DNA from: Acidimicrobiaceae bacterium
GTDB lineage: Bacteria; Actinomycetota; Acidimicrobiia; Acidimicrobiales; UBA8190
Direction: 5' to 3'
Length of the DNA stretch: 24,667 nucleotides
NCBI GenBank assembly: GCA_003453695.1
Contig: DMNK01000150.1
Span: forward strand, 21,244 to 45,910
Part shown: in pieces, positions 1 to 6,102 of the stretch
Layout of the letters: each line of letters opens with the position of its first letter
Numbering within the stretch: position 1 is the stretch's first letter
Program-made: the position numbers and the translations under genes
Notes under the pieces: model-generated
The model's database searches: none
Seen by the model: the letters and a program-made list of their open reading frames with translations, nothing else
What the model was told of the DNA's origin: nothing

Positions 1-2
1 AG

Positions 3-365
3 AGCCCCAAGGCCAAGCGCGTCGAGTTCCGCTGCCCGGACCCGTCGTGCAACCCGTACCTCGCCTTCTCGGCCATGCTCATGGCCGGTCTGGACGGCGT
101 GCAGAACCGGATCGAGCCGCCCGACCCGGTGGACAAGGATCTCTACGACCTGCCGCCCGAAGAGCTGGCCCGTGTGCCCCAGGTGCCGGGATCCCTGGAC
201 GCCGCTCTGAACGCACTGGAGTCCGACCACGACTTCTTGAAGGCCGGAGGGGTGTTCACCGACGACCTCATCGAGACGTGGCTCGAGTACAAACGCGTCA
301 ACGAGATCGACGCAGTGCGCCTGCGACCTCACCCGTGGGAGTTCATGCTCTATTACGACATCTGA
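3..365 (+). CDS. glnA: Glutamine synthetase type I, C-terminal part (truncated by window edge)
   Basis: Makes glutamine from glutamate, ammonia and ATP in the cytoplasm. Only the last 120 residues are in the window; the frame opens at base 3 with [20 protein letters not shown], the conserved stretch near the active site of GSI. The motif DLYDLPPEE carries the tyrosine (codon 144-146) that GlnE adenylylates in GSI-beta enzymes, followed by the family-typical [14 protein letters not shown] and the C-terminus WEFMLYYDI. The protein therefore belongs to the adenylylation-regulated subclass, which fits the GlnE fragment at the other end of the window. No intrinsic terminator with a T-tract follows the stop. 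Identification is very secure; only the N-terminal part is unseen. Confidence 0.97.
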   Translation, partial: SPKAKRVEFRCPDPSCNPYLAFSAMLMAGLDGVQNRIEPPDPVDKDLYDLPPEELARVPQVPGSLDAALNALESDHDFLKAGGVFTDDLIETWLEYKRVNEIDAVRLRPHPWEFMLYYDI

Positions 366-404
366 TCTACGTCCCTGGTCAAAGCGCTTTCTCTCCAGGA
401 TTGG

Positions 405-470
405 CGCTTCGGCGGCTAGGAGATCAAGACGACCGGTGACGGGTTCCTCGCATCGTTCGACCGACTGGGC
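405..470 (+). pseudogene. Remnant of a class III adenylate/guanylate cyclase
   Basis: Frame 3 reads RFGG, an in-frame TAG (417-419), then EIKTTGDGFLASFD (420-461). This matches the metal-binding core of class III cyclases, usually RFxGREIKTTGDGFLATFD, with the arginine codon replaced by amber (CGG to TAG would need two changes). Neither flank continues as a cyclase: upstream lies the glnA stop and downstream the toxin-antitoxin promoter. I read it as a decayed fragment of about 20 codons. It does not derive from the intact cyclase at 1272-2039, whose equivalent segment reads IIDKLIGDEVMALF. The call rests on motif recognition alone. Confidence 0.6.
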
Positions 471-490
471 CCGGGCCTGTTGCCGCCTCC

Positions 491-499
491 TGTTACAAT
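491..499 (+). promoter_or_regulatory. Extended -10 promoter of the toxin-antitoxin pair
   Basis: TGT followed directly by TACAAT (494-499) is a TGn extended -10 with five of six consensus bases. No good -35 sits 16-18 bp upstream, as is common for extended -10 promoters. Transcription would start near 506, inside the inverted repeat at 495-522. Confidence 0.6.
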
Positions 500-522
500 G
501 CAACTTGGCTTGATTGCATTGT
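495..522. promoter_or_regulatory. 9+9 bp inverted repeat, likely antitoxin operator
   Basis: ACAATGCAA (495-503) and TTGCATTGT (514-522) are perfect reverse complements separated by 10 bp. The repeat overlaps the -10 element and the predicted transcription start, and ends just before the antitoxin start. This is where an AbrB/MazE-type antitoxin or toxin-antitoxin complex would autorepress. The arms are AT-rich compared with the surrounding DNA. Confidence 0.7.
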
Positions 523-531
523 GAGGTGTCC

Positions 532-765
532 GTGGGACGGACGGGTGAGGTGAAGGTCAGCGAGCGAGGCCAGATGGCCTTGCCGGCGCAGGCTCGCCAC
601 CGCTGGGGCCTGGAGGTGGGGGGAACCATCAGTTGGGTGGACCTGGGTGACGCGGTGCTCTTGCTGCCGACCAGCGTGGATGAGCTTCGCGATGAGCTGC
701 TTGCCGCCGCGGACTGGGAGGCGGCTGGGGTTGGGTTTGGTGACCCAGAGCTGGCCAACCAATAG
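532..765 (+). CDS. AbrB/MazE/SpoVT-like antitoxin
   Basis: A 77-residue protein. The N-terminal half, GEVKVSERGQMALPAQARHRWGLEVGG, fits the swapped-hairpin AbrB/MazE DNA-binding fold (V-x-x-x-G-x-x-x-LP-x-x-x-R). The C-terminal part, VDELRDELLAAADWEAAGVGFGDPELANQ, is the acidic tail expected to bind and neutralise a PIN toxin. I chose GTG 532 because GAGGTG lies just upstream and the conserved domain begins soon after; in-frame TTG 514 and GTG 526 are alternatives. The gene ends in TAG at 763-765, and the PIN toxin continues in the same frame. Its expected role is neutralising the toxin and repressing the operon through the upstream inverted repeat. Confidence 0.75.
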   Translation: MGRTGEVKVSERGQMALPAQARHRWGLEVGGTISWVDLGDAVLLLPTSVDELRDELLAAADWEAAGVGFGDPELANQ

Positions 766-780
766 CGACTGGAACGCGCC

Positions 781-1182
781 CTGACCGTCCTGGTCGACGA
801 CCAGACTCTGTCCCAGCTGCTACGCGAAGAGCTCGCCTGGCCGGACGAGCAGGTCTTCACCACCAGTTGTTGGTATCTACGCCTCTGCCGAGCCGTCGTG
901 CGAGGAGCCGGAGGCTCTCTGTCAAGGCCTTTACTGACCCTTCCGCCCGAGCGCCGCCAGCAGGCGCTCCGTTCGGTCCTGGAGTTGCCGGTCAACGTGG
1001 ACCTGCTGAGCTGGAAGGTTGTCGCTCCAATCATGGCGAATCAGCTCGACGGTCCGGGGCGGCCCCTCAACCTGTTGTCCCGGGAGGCCCTGGCGGCAGC
1101 GACCGTCCTCCACGCCGAGGTGATCATGGCGTCGGGTAACGAGAACCGGCTCCTCCGTCGAGCACTGAATCTCTTGGACTGA
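781..1182 (+). CDS. PIN-domain (VapC-like) toxin with non-canonical start
   Basis: PIN proteins are Mg-dependent ribonucleases; toxin members cleave tRNA, rRNA or mRNA. From CTG 781 the product is about 133 residues, starting (L)TVLVDDQTLSQLL with the first acidic residues of a PIN fold. It continues with VFTTSCWYLRLCRAV and ends with LLSREALAAATVLHAEVIMAS, the usual late acidic helix-strand. The frame is open from 766, directly after the antitoxin's TAG, but has no ATG, GTG or TTG before GTG 898, which would delete the catalytic N-terminus. CTG 781 follows GGAA at 771-774 by 6 nt and is my preferred start; CTG 769, amber read-through or a damaged start are alternatives. The position behind an AbrB-type antitoxin supports a type II toxin-antitoxin pair. 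Confidence 0.65.
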   Translation: MTVLVDDQTLSQLLREELAWPDEQVFTTSCWYLRLCRAVVRGAGGSLSRPLLTLPPERRQQALRSVLELPVNVDLLSWKVVAPIMANQLDGPGRPLNLLSREALAAATVLHAEVIMASGNENRLLRRALNLLD

Positions 1183-1271
1183 CGGCTTTCGGGAGCGCTG
1201 CCACCCGCTCGGGTGCTCTCCAACGGTCGGGTAGGAGGCCTGGCAGCGGGCGGCAGGTACCGGACGCCTTG

Positions 1272-2039
1272 TTACGCAGAGGGCGCCCTGATGTCCCCGA
1301 ACGAGAGAACCGCGATCTCCACAGGCTGGCTGCGTCCCCGAACCGCAACCGTCTCGTGGCGCGCACTGGGGTGGGCGTCTGCAACCAGGAGGTATAGGTC
1401 GGCGGCGAGGACGACCTCGCCAGGGGATGCGCAACCTTGGAGGCGAGCGCCGACGTTTACGGCGTCGCCGAGGGCGGTGAAGTCAAGCACGGTCCCCGAT
1501 CCGACGTTGCCCACAAATGACATACCGGCGTTGGCGGCCACGCCGACGGGCAGATCGGTCACATTGAAAGCCAGGTCGAGCGCGGCTTCGACTGTCTTTC
1601 GCCGATAGTCCGAACCGGCCAGTCCGGGCAGGAACAGGGCCATCACCTCGTCGCCGATCAACTTGTCGATGATGGCATCATGACGGATCAAGACGTCGGT
1701 CACCGATGAATAGAACCGGTTCAGACGGCCGGCGAACTCGGTGGCCGTCGAGCCTTCAGCCAGACTCGTTGACGCCCGCACATCGACGAATACGACGCCA
1801 ATGTCGATCTCGATGCCACCTGGGGGCAGGTGGTCGAAGCAGTATTGGCACAAGTTGGGGTTCTTTCGTGACGGTTTTCGGCCCATCAGGCCGACCAGCT
1901 TGCCGCCCAAGCCTCCGAAGGGATTCTGGCAGAGCTTGCACCTAGGGTCGTGAGGCAGGTGGCGGAACACCTTCTGTGCCTTCTTGAGCGGCTCGTAGCC
2001 ATCAACGAGGAGGGCCTGCCAATCGAGCGGCTTTGGCAT
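1272..2039 (-). CDS. Class III nucleotide cyclase with N-terminal Cys4 module
   Basis: Likely makes cAMP from ATP in the cytoplasm. The protein has 255 residues. The N-terminus carries C34-x2-C37 and C64-x2-C67, spaced like a zinc ribbon. The C-terminal cyclase domain starts near residue 80: FVDVRAST gives the first metal aspartate (D86), DKLIGDEVM gives K126 and the second metal aspartate D130, and DFTALGDAVNVGARLQ gives the adenine-specifying Asp plus the transition-state Asn and Arg. All catalytic positions are present. I prefer ATG 2039 over GTG 2045. It lies 107 nt downstream of the cupin-VOC gene on the same strand, so co-transcription is possible. What the zinc module senses cannot be told from sequence. 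Confidence 0.88.
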   Translation of the reverse strand: MPKPLDWQALLVDGYEPLKKAQKVFRHLPHDPRCKLCQNPFGGLGGKLVGLMGRKPSRKNPNLCQYCFDHLPPGGIEIDIGVVFVDVRASTSLAEGSTATEFAGRLNRFYSSVTDVLIRHDAIIDKLIGDEVMALFLPGLAGSDYRRKTVEAALDLAFNVTDLPVGVAANAGMSFVGNVGSGTVLDFTALGDAVNVGARLQGCASPGEVVLAADLYLLVADAHPSARHETVAVRGRSQPVEIAVLSFGDIRAPSA

Positions 2040-2145
2040 GAGCACAGTCTTAGCGCGAGGGGGCGGATAACGCCGTTAGATCGGCAGCGTGCCCTCCCTC
2101 TTCGGCCGTCGGGAATGCCGTCCGTGATCAGTGCCGAAGTATCGG

Positions 2146-3066
2146 TCAGAAGGAGTGGGCTGCAGGGGCGAACAACTCTACCTCGACCCCGTCGGGGTCG
2201 CGCACGACGAACCCCGACCCGTATGGCGCGTCGGTGACGGTCCCGACCTCAACACCGCGGTCTTCCAGTAGCTGGCGCCAGCGCAGGACTGCGTTTCGGC
2301 TGGCGCAGGTAAACGCCACATGTTCGACGCCGGGCGAGGCTGAACTGGCCAGGGCCAGGATCCAGCCCCCGGGGGGACAGAGCAGCGTTACGTGCCCGCT
2401 GCCATCGGGTGCGATCTCACCGTCGATACGGGTGAGGTCGAAGGCGTCGGTGTACCAGCGTTCGCTCCTACGAAGGTCGCTGACGTTGAGCGCGAGGTGA
2501 TTGATTGCCCCGAGCGTCGGGTCGCCTGCTGCCCGGCCCGCGAAGACACGGGCCTCCTCCTCGTCCAGGGGTGGGCCGACAATGGGGGTGCCATGTTGGG
2601 TGCTGGCACGGGCCAGGGTTTCTGCGTCGAGCTCGAAGTGGCCGGGCGGCGGCAGGCGGTGCTCGCTGGTCGGTGTGCCCAACGCTTCGATGAACGAGAG
2701 AAAACTGTCGTCGGCATGCACCAGAAGCAGCCGCGCCGGCACCGGGCTGGTCACGCGGAACGTGTGCTCGACCCCGTGCGGGAGCACGAGGTAGCTGCCC
2801 GGCCGGGCGAGAACGGTCTGCTCGCCGCATCGGACGACCACTTCGCCGTCGAGAATGAGAAACGCATCATCGAGCGCTTCGTGCACGTGGCGGGGCGGGG
2901 ATCCGCCCGGTGGAACGGTCAGCTCGATCACCGCGGGGGTACGCGGCGCGCCCGGCGGGTTGCGCAGCACCGCCAGGGTGCCGAGGAACCACCAGGCGAG
3001 GCTGGTCGCCGGCTCGCTGGCGATCTGCGGTTCGGTCGAACGGGCGTTGCGGTCGGTCATGGTCAT
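2146..3066 (-). CDS. Cupin-VOC (glyoxalase fold) fusion protein
   Basis: A 306-residue two-domain protein. Residues about 25-160 form a cupin: PPGGSPPRHVHEALDDAFLILDGEVVV gives cupin motif 1 with H-x-H and a downstream acidic residue, and LVLPHGVEHTFR gives the motif 2 histidine. Residues about 185-303 form a vicinal-oxygen-chelate domain: INHLALNVSDLRRSERWYTDAF, then GVEHVAFTC and DPDGVEVELF, with H and E in normal metal-ligand positions. Both halves look able to bind metal, suggesting a dioxygenase, isomerase or lyase acting on a small organic substrate that I cannot name. GGAGG lies 10 nt before ATG 3066. The gene follows a TetR regulator by 33 nt on the same strand, so it is the likely regulated enzyme. 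Confidence 0.85.
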   Translation of the reverse strand: MTMTDRNARSTEPQIASEPATSLAWWFLGTLAVLRNPPGAPRTPAVIELTVPPGGSPPRHVHEALDDAFLILDGEVVVRCGEQTVLARPGSYLVLPHGVEHTFRVTSPVPARLLLVHADDSFLSFIEALGTPTSEHRLPPPGHFELDAETLARASTQHGTPIVGPPLDEEEARVFAGRAAGDPTLGAINHLALNVSDLRRSERWYTDAFDLTRIDGEIAPDGSGHVTLLCPPGGWILALASSASPGVEHVAFTCASRNAVLRWRQLLEDRGVEVGTVTDAPYGSGFVVRDPDGVEVELFAPAAHSF

Positions 3067-3099
3067 GGTCGGTGTACCTCCGGATATGGGAGAGGAACA

Positions 3100-3720
3100 T
3101 CAGGATCCGTCGCGCCGTTGGGCTCGGCGGGGTGATCGGTAGTTCGCCTGCAGGGCCTCGATCAGTGTGTCGATGGCCCATGCCACGGCCAGCTGGGCCT
3201 CTGTGTCGTCCAGCTCGGTGTCGTTGGCAATGGACACCCAGGACTCCAGGCTGCACAGATGGGCTATCACGGCCGCGGCCCGTCGGGCTGTGGGTTGATC
3301 CAGTCCCTCCGTCAACGATCCCAGGGCTGCCGCCACAGCCTCGGTGCGTTGCGGGCGGACCGACGAGCGGGCGGCGCGACCAGCGGTGGTCTGGACCAGC
3401 GCCCGGGCCAGTCGGGGCCGGGTGGAGAAGCGCCGAGCTGCGTCCAGGAAGCTTGCGGATATGCCGCCGGGACCGTCGATGCCGATGGGCACGCCCAGTG
3501 AGGCCACGACGTGGTGGGCCGCGGCGTGCAGAAGCGAAGGCCGGTCGGGGAAGTAGCGGTATAGGGTCCGAAGCGAGATCCCCGCCGCCTGCGCCACGTT
3601 CCCCATCGACAACTCGTCCACCGGGCGTTGTTCCAACTCCCCGATGACCGCCTCGAGGACGGCTTCCCGGATCTGTTCAGCTTGCCGCTCCCGAAGAGAG
3701 CCAACGGCGGACTCGCTCAT
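3100..3720 (-). CDS. TetR family transcriptional regulator
   Basis: A 206-residue regulator. The N-terminal helix-turn-helix is typical: AVLEAVIGELEQRPVDELSMGNVAQAAGISLRTLYRYFPDR, with recognition helix SLRTLYRYFP. The C-terminal ligand domain is variable and gives no clue to the effector. ATG 3720 is preferred over longer starts because the HTH begins at the usual distance and because a CATGCT hexamer lies 6 nt upstream with TTGACA 17 bp further on, which implies a leaderless transcript. A 24-bp imperfect palindrome lies over this promoter. It is first in an apparent operon with the cupin-VOC gene and divergent from the sulfur operon at 4011, so it may control either or both. Confidence 0.9.
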   Translation of the reverse strand: MSESAVGSLRERQAEQIREAVLEAVIGELEQRPVDELSMGNVAQAAGISLRTLYRYFPDRPSLLHAAAHHVVASLGVPIGIDGPGGISASFLDAARRFSTRPRLARALVQTTAGRAARSSVRPQRTEAVAAALGSLTEGLDQPTARRAAAVIAHLCSLESWVSIANDTELDDTEAQLAVAWAIDTLIEALQANYRSPRRAQRRDGS

Positions 3721-3726
3721 GGCACG

Positions 3727-3755
3727 AGCATGACATAGTGGCATAAGCGTGTCAA
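3727..3755 (-). promoter_or_regulatory. Promoter and overlapping palindrome of the TetR gene
   Basis: On the minus strand, TTGACA (3755-3750) and CATGCT (3732-3727) are 17 bp apart, and ATG 3720 follows 6 nt after the -10. TGACA (3731-3735) and TGTCA (3750-3754) are the outer arms of a 24-bp imperfect palindrome spanning the promoter, a good autoregulatory TetR operator candidate. Confidence 0.5.
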
Positions 3756-3949
3756 GATAGAGACATCTCCAGCGTGGGCGGGCGGAGGGGGGATGCCGTC
3801 GCCGAGCCGCCCAACGCCCCGCCCGGGCAATCACCGTCCAGGAGTTGGGTGGCCTGGACCTAGCGAGCATCCGCCGGTGTGAGGGACGGGGTGCGCGCCG
3901 ACGGGAGGTGGCGAGGCGCTCCTCTGCTTGCCAGCGTGGGCAATTTCGT

Positions 3950-3962
3950 CTGACGTCGTCAG
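3950..3962. promoter_or_regulatory. 13-bp perfect inverted repeat upstream of the sulfur operon
   Basis: CTGACG T CGTCAG is a perfect 6-1-6 inverted repeat 48 bp before the ATG of the sulfide:quinone oxidoreductase gene. Its position suits an operator. No matching second copy was found and no strong -10/-35 pair was recognised for this operon. The rest of the 290-bp divergent region shows nothing I can name. Confidence 0.3.
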
Positions 3963-4010
3963 TGCCGTTCGACCCTGTCGTTCGCTGCTCCGGCGCGGTT
4001 GGCTGGGGCT

Positions 4011-5261
4011 ATGGGACGCCGGGTGCTGGTCCTCGGTGGGGGAACGGGAGGGACGCTGGTCGCCAACCGCCTCCACCGGTCGCTCCCCCGGGACGAGGCG
4101 GAGATCACGGTGGTCGACGCCGACGACCGCCACCTGTACCAGCCGGGGCTGCTCTTTGTGCCCTTCGGGCTGAGCCGGCCCTCGGCCCTCGTGAGGTCAC
4201 GCAGGGCTCAGCTCCACCCCGGCATCGACTTCCGCCAAAGCGCAGTGGACCGCGTCGATCTCGAGGCGGAACAGGTCGTGCTACAGGACGGCACGGCCCA
4301 CAGTTACGACGTGCTCGTCGTGGCGACGGGAGCGAGGCTCGTCCCCGAGGAGACCGAAGGGCTCACCGGTCCGGGGTGGGGCAGCAGTGTGCACACCTTC
4401 TACAGCCTGCCGGGGGCGGCGGCGTTGAGCGCCGCACTTCCCACCTTCGAGGGTGGGCGCCTCGTGGTGAACATGGTCGACATGCCTGTCAAATGTCCCG
4501 TGGCTCCGCTCGAGTTCTGCTTTCTCGCTGACTGGTACTTCCACGAGCGCGGGATCCGGGACAGGGTCGAGATCAGCTACGTCACGTCCCTCGATGGCGC
4601 ATTCACCAAAGCCACCTGCAACCGCGAGCTGTCCGGCCTCCTGGCCGAAAAGGGTGTGGAGGTGGTGACCGAATTCAACACGGGCCAGGTGGACGGCGAG
4701 GCCGGCAAACTGATCTCCTACGACGGGCGCCAGGTCGGCTTCGACCTCGCCGTCATGGTGCCCCTGCATGGCGGGGCACCCTATGTGAGCCGCTCGCCGG
4801 GTCTGGGCGACGAGCTCGGCTTCGTTCCCACGGACGAGGCGACCCTGCAGGCCAAGGCCGCTCCCAACGTGTTCGTCATCGGGGATGCCACCGACCTGCG
4901 GGTTTCCAAGGCAGGGTCGGTCGCCCATTTCCAAGGTGAAGTCCTGGTGCGCAACATCCGGCGTTTCCTGGCCGGGGACGCGCTCGACGCTTCTTTCGAC
5001 GGCCACACCAACTGCTTCATCGAGAGCGGGTTCGGAAAGGCGCTGCTGATCGACTACAACGACGATGTCGAGCCCGTTCCCGGGCACTTCCCGGGTCGAT
5101 TCGGGCTGCCCCTGCTCAGGGAGTCCCGGCTCAACCACCTCGGCAAGCTTGCCTTCCAGTCACTGTACTGGCACGCGCTTCTGCCTGGACGCGACATTCC
5201 GGGGCTCACGAGCGCCATGCCGTTGGCCGGTAAGCGACTGGACGCGGCAACGAGCGCGTGA
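4011..5261 (+). CDS. sqr: Sulfide:quinone oxidoreductase-like FAD flavoprotein
   Basis: SQR oxidises sulfide at the membrane face, forms enzyme-bound persulfide and passes electrons to the quinone pool. The protein has 416 residues. VLVLGGGTGGTLVANRL is the N-terminal FAD-binding GxGxxG region, YDVLVVATGAR the second dinucleotide motif, and NVFVIGDATDL the C-terminal FAD motif. Cys162 (VKCPVAPLEF) and Cys335 (TNCFIESGFGKALLIDY) lie where SQRs have the two redox cysteines; Cys170 and Cys203 are extra. The C-terminal tail LGKLAFQSLYWHALLPGRDIPG is typical of SQR membrane-anchoring ends. ATG 4011 places the GxGxxG motif at the very N-terminus. It leads a four-gene operon with TusE- and DsrE-like sulfur carriers, which strongly supports a sulfide or persulfide role. 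The SQR subtype was not assigned. Confidence 0.88.
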   Translation: MGRRVLVLGGGTGGTLVANRLHRSLPRDEAEITVVDADDRHLYQPGLLFVPFGLSRPSALVRSRRAQLHPGIDFRQSAVDRVDLEAEQVVLQDGTAHSYDVLVVATGARLVPEETEGLTGPGWGSSVHTFYSLPGAAALSAALPTFEGGRLVVNMVDMPVKCPVAPLEFCFLADWYFHERGIRDRVEISYVTSLDGAFTKATCNRELSGLLAEKGVEVVTEFNTGQVDGEAGKLISYDGRQVGFDLAVMVPLHGGAPYVSRSPGLGDELGFVPTDEATLQAKAAPNVFVIGDATDLRVSKAGSVAHFQGEVLVRNIRRFLAGDALDASFDGHTNCFIESGFGKALLIDYNDDVEPVPGHFPGRFGLPLLRESRLNHLGKLAFQSLYWHALLPGRDIPGLTSAMPLAGKRLDAATSA

Positions 5262-5288
5262 CGACGCCGATGAGAAAGGGCCCGCGAC

Positions 5289-5606
5289 ATGCCAACGAAG
5301 ACCTATAGAGGCAGGGAGTTCGAGGTCGACGCAGAAGGGTTCTTCACCGTGCCTTCCCAGTGGAGCGAGGACATCGCCGCAGAGATCGCCCGGGAGGAGG
5401 GCATCGGCGAGCTCACCGATCGACACTGGCAGGTGATCAAGTTCATGCGCCACGAGTACGACGAAAAGGGAGCGGGGCCCACTGTCAGGGTCCTCGGGAA
5501 GACCTCCGGCGTGCCCATCAAGGAGCTGTACCAACTGTTTCCGAGAGGACCGGCCAAGATCGCCGCCAAGATCGCCGGGATCCCCAAGCCACGCGGCTGC
5601 ATCTAG
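5289..5606 (+). CDS. tusE: DsrC/TusE family sulfur carrier with a single C-terminal cysteine
   Basis: These small proteins carry persulfide sulfur on a mobile C-terminal arm. The product has 105 residues and is family-like from end to end: FEVDAEGFFTVPSQWSEDIA, ELTDRHWQVIKFMRHEY and the C-terminus IPKPRGCI. The penultimate cysteine (Cys104, CysA) is present. The second cysteine of true DsrC (CysB, 11 residues upstream) is alanine here (Ala93). In the DsrC superfamily, CysA-only members behave as TusE-like relay proteins rather than dissimilatory sulfite reductase partners. It lies 27 nt after the SQR stop and 13 nt before the DsrE2-like gene. The symbol is used in the family sense. Confidence 0.9.
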   Translation: MPTKTYRGREFEVDAEGFFTVPSQWSEDIAAEIAREEGIGELTDRHWQVIKFMRHEYDEKGAGPTVRVLGKTSGVPIKELYQLFPRGPAKIAAKIAGIPKPRGCI

Positions 5607-5619
5607 AAGGAGAGAAACC

Positions 5620-6102
5620 ATGTCCGACAACGCCCAGCCGATGCCAATCGAAAAGGTTTCGATCATCGTCTCCAAAGGGTCCTTGGACGGGGTCTATCCG
5701 GGACTGATCATGGCCAACGGGGCTCGGGCCGAGGGGATCGAGGCCGACTTGTTCTTCACCTTCTTCGGCCTGGACGCAATCCACAAGGCGCGACACGAGC
5801 ACATCAAGATGGCTACGGTCGGCAACCCGGGACTGCACTTCGCCACGCTTCTCGGAGGGTTGCCGGGAATGTCGGCGGTCATGACCCACTACATGACCCA
5901 GAGGATGGCCAAGCTGGACATCCCTTCGGTACCGGAGTTCATCGAGATGATCGCTGACACCGGAGCCGGCCTCTACGCCTGCAAGGCCTCTGCCGACCTG
6001 TTCGGCCTGGAGAAGAACGACTTCATCCCGCAGGTTGCCGACATCATCACGGTGGGCGAGTTCTATGCAATGGCGGCCGGCGGTCAGATCATCTTCACGT
6101 GA
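5620..6102 (+). CDS. DsrE/DsrF-like (DsrE2-type) sulfur relay protein
   Basis: A 160-residue DsrE-fold protein. It begins VSIIVSKGSLDGVYPGLIMANGARAEGIEADLFFTFFGL, the usual Rossmann-like start, and contains ADTGAGLYACKASADLFGL with the conserved persulfide-accepting cysteine (Cys121). The hydrophobic segment FATLLGGLPGMSAVMTHYM resembles that of DsrE2 proteins. AAGGAG precedes ATG 5620 at good spacing. It probably receives sulfane sulfur from the SQR product and exchanges it with the TusE-like protein. It overlaps the next gene by 4 nt (GTGA), implying translational coupling. No TusA or rhodanese, the usual partners, is in this window. Confidence 0.9.
   Translation: MSDNAQPMPIEKVSIIVSKGSLDGVYPGLIMANGARAEGIEADLFFTFFGLDAIHKARHEHIKMATVGNPGLHFATLLGGLPGMSAVMTHYMTQRMAKLDIPSVPEFIEMIADTGAGLYACKASADLFGLEKNDFIPQVADIITVGEFYAMAAGGQIIFT

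Noticed and set aside
3721..3870. Longer 256-codon version of the TetR gene at 3100
   Set aside because: The extra N-terminus is Arg/Pro-rich and would cover the TTGACA promoter and palindrome; ATG 3720 fits the family.
4281..5138. 285-codon minus-strand frame
   Set aside because: Fully antisense to the sulfide:quinone oxidoreductase gene and without family features.
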